Below, one piece after another: positions 14,077 to 24,960 of a stretch of 64,000 bases of DNA (the first letter of the stretch is position 1; each line of letters starts with the position of its first letter). A model generated the notes under the pieces. That model worked only from the letters and a program-made list of their open reading frames with translations, was not told the DNA's origin and did not search any database. Source of the stretch: Ficedula albicollis (taxonomy: Eukaryota > Chordata > Aves > Passeriformes > Muscicapidae); contig NC_021683.1 in the NCBI RefSeq assembly GCF_000247815.1, positions 10,256,173 to 10,320,172 of the forward strand, given 5' to 3'. The position numbers and the translations under genes were made by a program.

Positions 14077-14160
14077 GCATCATGGAATAAATCAAGTTTA
14101 AAAGGGCCTCAGGAAGTCATCTAGACTCACCTCCTGCTCCAAGCAGGGTTACCTATGAAT
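14077..14160 (-). mobile_element. CR1 LINE fragment, 3' end
   Basis: Read on the minus strand, the segment runs through the conserved 3' end of avian CR1 (chicken repeat 1) non-LTR retrotransposons. It has an ACCCTGCTTGG-AGCAGG hairpin-like block, then a CTAGATGA...CCTGAGG block, and ends in an imperfect TATTCCATGAT in place of CR1's characteristic ATTCTRTGAT tail. CR1 copies are typically 5'-truncated, as here. The copy is diverged and its upstream limit is unclear; weak similarity may continue to about 14260. It encodes nothing. It supports a bird (or other sauropsid) origin for the window. Confidence 0.8.
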
Positions 14161-14739
14161 TTTGGTCAGTTGAGTCAAATCTGTAATATTTTACCCAGAG
14201 TGGAGGTTTAAAACTAAGTCATGTGCCACAGCCCTTCAAAAACAGCAAAGAGAGACCTTTTGGGGGCTGCTGTTTCAATGCAAGAAGGGCTCATTGCTTG
14301 AGAGGAAAGCAACCAGCAAGAATCTGACAGGGTATTTATTGCACTGCTGAAAATGGTGTCTCAAGAACCACTGATTTAGACCATGATGAAACCTTTAAAG
14401 GGGAATTGCTTTCAGCTGAGGAATCCTCTGGGGCCTGAGTGTCAAAACAGTCCATTTACATAATCATTGTCAACATGCAAATTCCTGATTTTTTTGAAGC
14501 ATAAAGGGCACATAAATGTTTAGTAAAGAGGTTTGTGATGGTGTGGTGGGGTTTTTGATTTTTTTCTTTTTTTTTTTTTTTTTGAGCCTTCCTCAGCTGC
14601 AAGAGAAACATTATAGTAGTGCCTAAATTTGAAGACATTTGTGATAGGAAGAAATCTATTTTCTACATATTTGTGTAATTATGTATGTGTAGCTTTGTGG
14701 GTGTAGGTACAATATTTATATATGGTTGATCCATACCTT
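14161..14739. other. Noncoding stretch with T-rich tract
   Basis: No gene is seen. A T tract with one C interruption spans 14559-14583 (17 uninterrupted T at 14567-14583). The first 100 bases may be a decayed extension of the neighbouring CR1 fragment. Confidence 0.55.
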
Positions 14740-15130
14740 GTAAGGCTGCCCAGACGGTAACTTACTCATGTTGAGAAATATATTGTCAACCTCTACCTCG
14801 TACATTTTATGCCTTCTAGAACAGTTTAATAAAAACAGGTGCTTTTCCATAAGAAAAGTTCAGCAGCCATGAAGAAATATGCACAGCATGTTTCCATTTC
14901 ATCTTTACATATCTTGTAATTAAAGATGTGCCAAACTCCCTGAAAATAACTCACTTGGTCAGTGAACCACATTATCCAGCGATTTGCAGATATCACAGAA
15001 GAGAAAGCTTCAGCATTTGATTCTCTCTGCGAATCGACACCGTGTTCCTCCACATTATGTCTCGGTGATGCCCAGTAAATTGGCTCTCATTGCTTCACAC
15101 CACATTACTATGCACCAGGTCAAAGTAGCA
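14740..15130. promoter_or_regulatory. Candidate conserved noncoding element
   Basis: This AT-rich block retains CpGs at 14755, 14799, 14980, 15030, 15035, 15041 and 15063, whereas flanking DNA has almost none. It also contains TTGTAATTAAAG-like homeodomain cores near 14914-14925 and a CAGGTCAAAG nuclear-receptor-type half site near 15117. A 75-codon minus-strand frame (14826-15053) covers most of it but resembles no protein and has no convincing splice sites. Retained CpGs in AT-rich DNA usually mean purifying selection or lack of germline methylation. The enhancer reading is inference. Confidence 0.4.
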
Positions 15131-17269
15131 CTTTTTTCATATAAGCTGTGAAATGTTAGGTGGTAAATATTAAAGTCACAATTTTTAAATTTTTTTTGCA
15201 AAAGAGCTATTTGCGAGGTTGATCTTTGGGAATTTGTTCTCAGTAGAATTATATTTTATTAATATGCTCTAAGAATACCATCAATGGATTCTGAGGCAAG
15301 TAGTAAAATCAATCTTTTCTCTCTTCAGGGCTTGCCTGGTGTGCATTTTAGGAGGTTCAAGGCTTTGTTTACTTTATGGAAAGTAGGGTCATTACTGTTG
15401 GTGTGTTACAGCCTGATCTGCTGTGGTGATACATGATTGAGGGTACATCCCACTGCAGCTGAACCCACTGAGATTTCTGCACAAAATCTCACACCCTGCT
15501 GCTGGGGCTGCAGCACCCTGACTGTGAAGGGGGGAGAATGATCCCTGGAGGTCCAGAGCAGCCTCACACGGTATTACTTCACTATCTGTGTCTGCAGTTA
15601 GGGCAGCTCATCCCTGAAACCTCCACTGTGTCCCCAGAAAACCCCAGTCCTCTTTCCTTCACTGAAGTCCTTATGTTCTTTGCATGCAGGCCAGCCCTGT
15701 GCAAGCCCAAGACCTCTGTATCCAGCTCTACCACAAGTGGTTTTGTCAGGGGCTGTCCCCATCTGTGAAAGCAAAGAGAGGTTTACCCTGATCATACAGT
15801 GTTGTGGTTTTTTCCCCCAACATTTGGAATGGAATTTTTATCTCTGTTGTACTTAAGAGGTGAAGTGAATGATCTCTTTTTATTTCCCAGCAGCATTGTG
15901 CTCCTGTAGCTCAGCTTGCACAGGCTGAGCTGTACTTATGAACCATGTAGTCAGCAACAGAGCTTATACTGTGGTATGTATTTTTATATTCCAGAAATTG
16001 CCTAGTATTTTAAAAATCTATGCTCTGTGAATGTAACACAAATAGAAATATTGTCCTGCCAAAATATTTGGGTGTTTCTCTGTGGGATGGATGGATCTCT
16101 GTAGGGGTGGATGCAGCCTGGCAGGGCTTTAGAGGAGACTCCAGGAAATCAAGGGAATTGTACCAGCCTGAGCCCAAACACCTTTGAAGTTTCCTTGCTG
16201 GATTTATAGTCACTAGAGGATTATGAGCTGTGTGCTTCTTGTGCTGCTGTGTAGCATCCAGAGCAGTTATGTTGCTGTAAACACAGAATATGGAACAAAC
16301 AAGCAAATTAATCCTGGATATGATGGAGAGATGTCCCATACTGATTCAGGTGCCTGTTGTGTGAACCAAGGCCTTTGGTCTGCAGTGTTGGGGAAATGAG
16401 CAGTAGTGGTTCTTGGTGTTTCAGCAGCAGCTGGTCTGATTCATCATCAGTGTGACAGAAAAATGGGCTTGACACCAGAAATATTTACTGGTCTGTTAAT
16501 CCACAATGCTTGTGCTGTGTCAGCTGTACCTCTCCTGTCTTAGGTGCTATGAAATACTTATTATCTCCATGTTCTCTACATGGAAGGGAAAACAGAAGCT
16601 TTGGGGCTCCTCCTGTGATTTCACAATCTCCATTTTTTCATTTTCTGGATGGGCTGTGTTGAAGAGGAGAATCATAGAAACTCGTGTTTCTCTGTTAAGT
16701 GTTCTGATTTTATGATGAAAAAAAAAAGGATGCTAGCTAAGCTTTGTGGAATTTTGTAATTCTTCCTAGAATTTTGCTTGATCTTGTTGGAGGGAGAAGA
16801 GGAGCCCTTGTCTATTGCCTGCAGATGTTGAATCTGTTTGAGAGTGTGCTGCTAACACCACGTTTACTCCAAGGTCATGGGTGCATGGTATTCAGGGGTT
16901 TTAAAAGATGGAAAGAATATCCCAGCAGTTAGGTAGGATGTGGGATATTTCTTAGCTGTGGACCTGGAAAGGTTGAGGTGGAGGGTAAGAAGGCAGCAGA
17001 GTGCTTCAGTTGCTCAGAAGGTTTAACTGTAGTCACTTAAATCTTCTTTTGCTGATCTGCTGAAGATTGTGTAATCTCTCTAGCATGCAGATGTTGAACA
17101 AAAGAATATTACTGTAACATCCTTAATCTGTCTTTCCCTCTTCCCTTCCTTCCTTATGATCCACTCCCCATTCTCCTGGGAGTTGAAAGTATAAAATGGA
17201 ATTTGCAAAAAGGTGCATTTCTACTTTCCAAGAACTAATTCTCTGCAAAGAGATTATCTGTATTACTGG
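15131..17269. other. Noncoding stretch with one GC-rich patch
   Basis: No exon or repeat family is recognised. A GC-rich patch at about 15480-15760 holds overlapping plus and minus open frames of 65 to 76 codons without family resemblance. The rest is ordinary AT-rich DNA. Confidence 0.55.
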
Positions 17270-17790
17270 GAAAAGCTACTGCTCATTAGATGTCTTGCTG
17301 TAGATGCAATTTAAGGCGATAAATAAAGTATTCTGGATCCCAGCACGCAAGAATATAATTAATCAGGTATTTGTTCTAATATGACTGCAGAGGGGTTTAA
17401 CAGGAGATCAGCTGTGTTTAGTAATTTCACTGATAGGTTCCTCCTTCCCTAGATGAAGGATTCTACCTTCTTCTGGAATATCAAGTTATGCCCTAATTTA
17501 CATAATGTAGGGTGTTTCTATTGTATGACAGAATAGAGACACAAAAAAGAAATCAAGAATTTTTAAACTATGCAAACATAGGGGTACTTTAAATATTTAA
17601 TTTTTAAAGCACTAAATCAAATCTGTACTATGTTTGACGGGGAGCACCTGAGCTCTTGAAGCAGTTATATACTAACACCATGTCTTTGCCTAAACCAAGC
17701 TCCTACTAAGCTCAAGTAATATTTATGACATACAAATGGGAAGAAGCGCTTTAGTCAATTGTTGAATAATAATCTGTGTGTAAAGGTGCT
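17270..17790. promoter_or_regulatory. Candidate conserved noncoding element pair
   Basis: Two segments look constrained. The first (about 17280-17450) keeps CpGs at 17317 and 17346 and has TAATTAATC at 17356-17364. The second (about 17690-17790) keeps a CpG at 17747 within AGCGCT, followed by a CAATTGTTGAATAATAATC-type run rich in homeodomain and SOX-like cores (ATTGTT). These are the usual ingredients of developmental enhancers, but conservation could not be tested here. Confidence 0.3.
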
Positions 17791-18469
17791 GTAAATACAG
17801 CCATGGAAGTGGATGAGATGGTGATACAGATGTGGTGGATTTGAGGATGGTCCTTAGAGCAGCTCAGTGTGTCTGTGGAGCTGTGCAGGCGTTGGAGCTA
17901 TCCCAGGGTAAGATGCCTGTACAATGGTGGGTGTCTCCAAAGCCTCACCAAACCCCTGCTCCGAGCCCTGAGGCTGAACCAGGGAAAGCAGAGTTTCCTC
18001 AAGGCTCATATGTGAGCATTTAGGCCCATGTCTCTCTCACCCTGTGGGAGCACATGTGGTGCTGGTGTGTGTGGGGGAGAATAATCCCTTTTAATGAGTG
18101 GCAAACCCTCTATCTAGACAATTTGCATGGATAAGCACAATCCATCATAATACATCACCAAAGATTAGCCTGCTTATGAGACTGACATGTTTTGAAAGGA
18201 ACACACCAAAGTGAAATTTATTTTCACACTCCTAAGTCTGTGGCTTTGATCAAGGAAACAAAGCATGATGTTGTTTTAAGAAGACACTAATGACTGAAAA
18301 AGAAGTGAAGTGTTTAAAAATCTTGATCTGCTGTGGGTAATGGTTGCAGGGTTTGCCACCAGCTTCCCATTAGTGTCTGAAAACCTCCCATGCTAAACCC
18401 TGCTGCACAAAGCTAGCAGAAATTTTAATACTTATATCTCTGATTAAACTAGTGCACATGTCTATGAAA
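17791..18469. other. Noncoding stretch, nothing recognised
   Basis: Short open frames only (63 codons at most). No repeat family, splice-bounded exon or notable motif cluster was seen. Confidence 0.5.
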
Positions 18470-18900
18470 GACTTATTTTTTTAAGATCAACAAATATATT
18501 TCATATTGTTTGCTGCAGATTACAAAACCTTAAGATCTGCAAGCATCAATGAACAGTAAAATGTATGGCCAGATGATTGACAGGACAAGAAACAGACAGG
18601 TATTGTGTGTAATAGGCTAAAACCAACCTCTGGAAAAAACATGAAAAATGGAAATTAAAACAACAGAAAAACAAAGAGCGTTTCAAATTTGCCTTAATTC
18701 AATTTTTATTGCTTTGCACATGATGTTACTCAGCCAAAAGCAAATGAAATATTTTATGAATTTAATAGTACACTTCTGTATTTGTACGCTCATGTCTTTT
18801 ATTCTTTATCAAAGTTAAATGAAAATGGAAATGTAAGGGTTGACTGTGATATCATTCAGGCCATGTCTCAAACACATTTGAAAAGTCAACTGCACCAGTT
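18470..18900. promoter_or_regulatory. Candidate conserved element with a perfect TALE (PBX/MEIS) decamer
   Basis: TGATTGACAG at 18574-18583 exactly matches the decamer recognised by PBX-MEIS/PREP homeodomain dimers (established for this family). An exact 10-base match is not expected by chance in every window of this size. The surrounding 400 bases are AT-rich, low in simple repeats and contain further homeodomain-like cores. Whether the block is conserved or active is unknown. Confidence 0.35.
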
Positions 18901-21900
18901 TGCTTGCAACTGAGAGTTATATGAAGCTTTTAGTATTTTTATGAACAAGTAAGTCTTAAGGATGGGCACCTGCTGCTCAAAGGAGAAACTCTTGATTTTT
19001 ATGAGATCATTGGGAAATGCATTTTCCCCATTGTGACTGTAGAATGAATATTTGAAAATCATTCCTTTGTACCTGAGCTATCATGAAGTGTGGGCTGCTT
19101 GGGTCTTTATTTTGTCTGAAGTTTGGGTTCTGTACGGGCCGTCTGGTTGAAGGGAATGGGTAAAATTAAACTGCTTTCTACTAATTCTACAAATCTGAAT
19201 GTTTCCTTCAGTCTGATTGTACTTGTGAATTCCTACACATGATCATAGCTTATTTTTTCTCTGTTTTTCAAGCTAAGATAGTCAGCTAGAAAAAAGTAAA
19301 ATTGGATGGTGAGTTGCCTGTCTTGAGAAAACAATGGACTGCTTCAGCTTTGTGTTAGGAGGATTTCCACTGGTTTCAGAAATATGCTGGATGATGTGCG
19401 TTTTTAGAGCAGTGCAAACATTATATTGAGTGCTCTCCACAGAGTAAACCAAACCTCTTTACAGCTAGTAACAAAGTGAACATGAATAAGCTTTATAGAG
19501 ATCATCTGAGTTATTACAGCCTCTTTCATAGTTAGCATTGTCATGAGGCTGTAAAGACTAAAGCCTGCACAGGCACTGTTTTATTATTAAAAAATGCAGC
19601 AAAATGTAGTTTGAACAAGTAGCCAAAAATAACGTGTAGCCTTTCAGCCTTCTGGAGCAGGAGGGGTGATCTCCCTCCCTTTGTCATCCACTGCTTTTGG
19701 TCATGTCATGCCAAAACATTGCTCAGTCATCAAATGTCCAAATCTGATCATAATGTGTGTACAATCATCCCTTTTGGATTGCCCCTGCTGTTATTATTTG
19801 TTAGAGAAATTGGTATTCGTGTGGTGTCACCAGTCTTTCTGCAAATCACATCTATATTTCAGTGGTACATAAATCGTTTTCCTGCTCTGTATCCAAGCAC
19901 TGATCTGGGTTTAAATCTGGAAGACAGGGAAGGGAAGGTGCAGGTTGTCACTGCTGTGATCAGCAGAGAGTTCCTGCCATAATCATTTCACCTGAGTCCA
20001 GTACACTCTCTGCCTGAGTATCAGTAGTGTTGTAACTCAGTTCAAAGGTGCTAAACATCAGGAGATAAATGGGCAACCACAAAACTGTTGTTTTTTTTTC
20101 ATTTCTGTCAGTGAGCCCAGTGTTGTCTTTGTGCAACTGTTCTATTGAAGTATGGCTTCACATGATGTGCATAATCGTGCCCATTAAAACACGGACTCAA
20201 GGACAGAGAAATCTCTGTGAAAGTGGTGAAAAAAGACATTTCTCTTGGGGGTTTGTGTGCTTTCTGGTTTATTGACCTGGGTGTCTCGTTTGTTGGGTTC
20301 CTCTAACCATCTGTGTGTAACTTGTACATTCTGGTGGGATTGGAAATGTGGAATCTGTGAGTTTTTATGACTGGGATGGATAGTTGCCGAGGTGCTGACT
20401 GTTCTGGCTGGCAGATGTAGCAGTAGGACTAAGGAGGGGCTTTAGGCAATATTCAGAAAGGCTGGCTTGCCTGGTGCTCGGTATAAAAGCAAACATGATC
20501 ACAGGAGGAAAGACTGCCAGAAAAGCAACATCTTAACATCTGTCCCATATAAAATACCTTATTTTTCCTTCTGTCATACAATGTTGGCTTTCTGGTTTCA
20601 TCCTGTACAACTGCAAAGCTGGTAGGGAATTTAGAATTTCATGAATATCTGTGTTTAAAAGCTCAAACCTATTTTAAGAGTCCTAAATTCCCAGCTAACT
20701 GGTGGTTTAACTTTTGATTTTTTTTTTTTTTTACTTCTTTATACCTAAACCAGTTGAGATATTAATTTATTTTTCACTAAGAAACAGGGATATTTTTATT
20801 CTTAGTAATTGTGGATGTTTCAGTCATACTAATTACTCCTGGTTTTGAGACAGGCTTGGTGGTTTGATTGCATTTAAAGCTTCTAGTATCTGAAAATATT
20901 TTCTCACAAAATTATACACACAGGTCTCTATGCATAAATATGTCAAATAGCTAATTGTTGCTTTTCAGTCTGTGTGGGTCACCGCTAGGGCTTACAAAGA
21001 ATAACTAAAAAAACAAAATCAAGCAAAATTTTTCTAGGATTGGGATTTCTGCTATAAATTATATTGATGTTTGCAAATCAGAAGGTTGGGAGACCATTAA
21101 AGGAATCTGTTTGCAATTGCCTAGGAAAATGGTATGTCTTTGGCTATTACCCAAGTACTCATTTCTTCTCCAGTGACAAACTGAATCTCCAGCAGCAGCC
21201 AAGTTGTCTGTAGATGGCCTCACTTAGAAAGAAAAAGCATCATTCTTCCTCATTTCTGTCTTTGCCTTTGAGGTGAGGTCAGTGCAAATTATGTCCAATT
21301 ATAAATGTTGTGCCTGGAACATTAGAAAAATTGTCATTGGTGTCACAGTGGGAGTAGCAACCTGCTCATGGTAAGGAGGTGATGCTGCTTAGACCCAAAG
21401 TTAGAAGCTTAGACCCAAAAGTTTCAGTTCATAATGGTAAAAAAATTAAATGTAATGAAAACTTGAAAAATTTAAAAGGTCAACTTTTTTTATAGACTTA
21501 TGTAGGCTTTTTTTGTTGTTGTTACTCATTTGGACTCTGGTGTTCTGCAGAAGGTATCTCTGAAATATATAAAACTGTCATGTGTTATTTTCTTGCCAAT
21601 TTTTCTGTAATTAGTTCAACATGGCGTAAGACCTCTAAATGACCCTTGGTTCTGTGTCACAGATTGCACTTTGTATGTTTATATGAAATACCAGGATCAG
21701 AGTCAGCCTGGGAGCACTTTGGTGATTTTCAAAGCAGAAAAGTCTCTGTGGGGGCAAATGTTTGTGATAACTACAACTTTATTAAAACTTTTGAAGGCAG
21801 TGAATAAAATGAGACTGCAGAACTTCATCAGGGATTGAATTTTTCCCAGTGGCTGTCTTTTTGGCTGAAATTATAACTTTAAAAAGAGTCAGGCTTGGTT

Positions 21901-22234
21901 TTCCATAGCATTAAGCCTTGTTTTGTTGATTATGTTAAGGCAAAGTGAGTGTTAGTCCAGTGTTTTGTAAAGGATTGAGGGTGGCATGAAGCCAAGGTGG
22001 GTGCAGCCCCTAGAGGTTTGAATAATCAGTTTTCTCCTAGTGATTTCCACATTTTTGGTAGGTGATTGTAAGAAAGAAGAGCAAACAATATAAATAAACA
22101 TCAAATCATATAACGAAGTCAAGTTACCAGATCAAGGTGTGGTGCAAAAGTAAGGAATATCTGAAAATCTGATAGTGAAATGGTACCTTCTTTCTGGTCA
22201 GAGGGCTTAAAGGGGATGAAACAAGTTTCAAATA

Positions 22235-22255
22235 AAACAAAATTTTATTTTGTTT
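22235..22255. repeat. AT-rich perfect inverted repeat (9-3-9)
   Basis: AAACAAAAT (22235-22243) and ATTTTGTTT (22247-22255) are perfect reverse complements around a TTT loop. In AT-rich DNA such a hairpin can arise by chance. Confidence 0.7.
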
Positions 22256-22519
22256 GTTAAAAAAATTTAAAAGGGATCCTTTTAACATTATCTTTGAATT
22301 GCATTAAACTGAATCAATTTGCTTCAATAGAACTTAAAAGCTAAGTTCTTTAGGTCTCAAAATCCCAGACTTAACCTTGGTTCCACTTTCTAAATCTTAA
22401 AATCTTGCCTTTGACAGTGGGCATATAAAAGCTCATAGATAAAAAACAGTTGTGTGTACTCACTAGTTCCTCCAGTTCTGGGATCACTTTGAGGAGGAGG
22501 CTGCTTCTGAAAACACACA

Positions 22520-22543
22520 ATGATCATATCATCGTATGATCAT
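22520..22543. repeat. Perfect inverted repeat (9-6-9) of a self-palindromic arm
   Basis: ATGATCATA (22520-22528) and TATGATCAT (22535-22543) are perfect reverse complements around the loop TCATCG. Each arm itself contains the palindrome ATGATCAT, so the site is both an inverted and a near-direct repeat. A paired binding site for a dimeric factor is conceivable, but none is assigned. Confidence 0.75.
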
Positions 22544-24567
22544 GGTGTTGGGAGCAAAATTCTTCATTTTCTGGGCAAGGAGAAACTTGAAGAATGAGGA
22601 AAAAGATGCTAATAATCCAGTTCTGGATTTCATCTCTTAGCTTTCCTGCAGTTGTACTGTTCAACCTTGGCTGATCCTTCAGAAAACTTGATTTCTCCCC
22701 ACAGTAAAGCTTTGTTGTTCTCACAGTTTTTCCTGCATCATAAGGTCACGATGCACTATTTTCATAATAACAGAAGCATAATTTTAACAAGAATTTATAA
22801 CCTGTTCATATATTCCTTTGAATAACTCAGTGCCTCTTGTTTATCTTTGGTATGGTCTTTTAAGTCGCTGCTTACAGCTGTGCAAACCATTTTATTTGGG
22901 TGTATTTTGTAGTTCATAATCTTCATGGAAGTTTTTTGTATTTGCAAATTTCTTCATAGTTTTTATTGCTGATTTTCTCCTTTAAAGACCTGAACCACTT
23001 CTTTGCTTTGAAATCTGTGGTATCTATAAGATAACTAATTAATTAATCACAGGTCTCAAGATAACATTTCAAATTTTTCTGAAGCTTATTCATGTAAAGG
23101 AAGGGAAAATTTGTTTGGAAAGACACCAAATTTCTACTGTTTGCCTTGTTTCATAATTTTTTCTCCTGAAATGCATTTCAGGAAGAACCTGCAAGAGAAA
23201 ACCCCCTGCCTACCAAGTTAGAAAACTTGAAAGTGGTGGGTTTAGTCATTGGCTTCCAGCCTGAAGCTGGGAAGAGGTGGCTGAATGTTGAGCTGGAGCT
23301 GGAAATGTTTCCTCTTTGAGCAGTAGATGTGTCCTTTACTAAATGAACAGTCAGCCTTGAAAGGAAAATACATGAAGCGTGGATCAGCAAATTAATTCAA
23401 ATTAAAAAGAGAAATGGTGTTGAATATTCAAACTCAAAGCCAGTATTTGTTCTCTTTAAATTTAGACTCCACATGCCTTCAAGCTGTGGGCTACATCATA
23501 ATGCAGTTTTTCATGGTCCACTCCCATCTCACTGCCTAACTCAAAAAATCCCTCTGACAGCTGTAGCTGTGGATTAATAGAAAAGTAGAAGTTGGAAAGT
23601 ATTTAATGTTTTGAGCTGCCTTTCTAATAAAATTTAGGAACTGGGAATGAGAGCTCTCCAGAGACAACCGTGTCAGAAGTCTGCTGTAAAGACTGACTAC
23701 GCAGGGAAATTTTGTCACTAAATTTTGGTTTATTAAGGAGTTGCAATCAATTTGATTGGGAGGCACTAAATGTAAGGGTTTCATGAGATAAGGGACAGGA
23801 AGCTTTTTTCCTGATGTACCTTACAATGAAAACTTAATTTTTTGTTTGTTTACTGCTATTTATTCTTGAACTCTTACAGTTTGGACTGACCCAAGTATGA
23901 TTAAAACAAAACCTTATATTATTCCTTTTCTTTCAGAATTCCATGATTTTGGTCTAAATTTGCTGTTAATTCTTTCTGAAAGGTTACAGAGGGTGAATTT
24001 TAGCTTTTTGCTTCATATAATGTCAACATTCACCATCTTTTCAATAAATAATACATTTGAGCAAATTTATACTCAGTCCTAACAAGTGAACTCATTTCTG
24101 TTTGCTTTTAGTTATTTAAAGTTTTAAAATACTAAAATTGAGGATGTTTTTATGTATGTATATAAGAGAACACCTCCTCACCAAACCCAGATGATTCCAA
24201 TGGTGACAGCCTCTGTCAAAGATTGCTTTTTAAACTTTTTGAAGTCCCAGAGAATACTGAGGACTAAACAAATAACGGGGGTTTTAGTTTCAGTTTTTCG
24301 GTTATTCTTGATGATAAATTTGGGGAAATTAAAAAGTCTAATTTAGGTCAAATTATACATTCTATAGGATCAATGTAAAGAGACTGATTTTAGTTGAAGA
24401 TTTGGTTTTAAAGAAAGCTTCAAAACAAGATAATTTAAAATTTTCTGTATGAGATATTGTATTTTGAATTCTGTGGGGAATTTTTGGAAAGCAGCAGTGT
24501 GGACCACAAAAACCACCAAGTATAGGACATGAAGAATGTCTTTGTAGTGGGTGAACCTGGGCATTTC

Positions 24568-24960
24568 TGAGGGGAGGGAAAAGCCTCACAAACCACACCT
24601 CAGCCCAAGGGTGTCATTCCGCCAGGCATTGGCATTATTTATTAATAATAATTTTCACTGGGAGCAGGCACGCTTGGACACCAGTGGGGCAGAGAATTCA
24701 CCACCTGAGGCCTGGTTTTGTAGCCTCTGTGCCAAACTGGTTCCTTGCAGGTCCTGCAGTCACCAGCAAATTTGCAAATCCTTCCCTGGGGGAGGCTGGA
24801 GCCCCCGAGGTTTGCTTGCCAAACAAAAAATTTGGTGGCCCGGAGGGGCCAGTGGTGCACCCAGAAATTGTTACAGCCCTTTATTCCCACTCTCAAACCT
24901 CATCTACTTTGCCTGTTCTGTCCTAATTTGAAGTTCCCCTTGTAAAGGTGGGAGACTTAG
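24568..24960 (+). mobile_element. Probable ERV1-like LTR remnant with start of internal region
   Basis: A GC-richer segment begins with a possible LTR start (TG at 24568), contains an AT-rich TATA-like stretch near 24637-24652, and ends near CA at 24824-24825. A few A/T bases later comes a primer-binding-site-like sequence (24833-24850). LTR, short spacer, then PBS is the order expected at the 5' end of an endogenous retrovirus. About 110 bases after the PBS may be leader sequence. No gag, pol or env reading frame follows, so the copy is truncated. The 5' boundary is uncertain and no target-site duplication was identified. Several overlapping open frames (126 codons or fewer) across it look fortuitous. 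Confidence 0.45.
24833..24850 (+). other. Primer-binding-site-like sequence, tRNA-Ile type
   Basis: The first ten bases, TGGTGGCCCG, are the exact complement of the CCA-bearing 3' end of vertebrate tRNA-Ile. By my hand comparison the whole 18-base site matches 14 positions. tRNA-Ile primers are established for HERV-I-like class I endogenous retroviruses. The site sits 7 bases after a plausible LTR end, which supports the neighbouring LTR call. Confidence 0.5.

Larger units (their letters stand above)
18901..24567. other. Noncoding AT-rich DNA with minor repeats
   Basis: No gene or transposon is recognised in these 5.7 kb. Small structures are a T tract at 20718-20732 (15 T), a direct repeat of GCTTAGACCCAAA with a 20-base period at about 21387-21419, and two short perfect inverted repeats listed separately. 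Open frames are 87 codons or fewer and anonymous. Confidence 0.55.
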
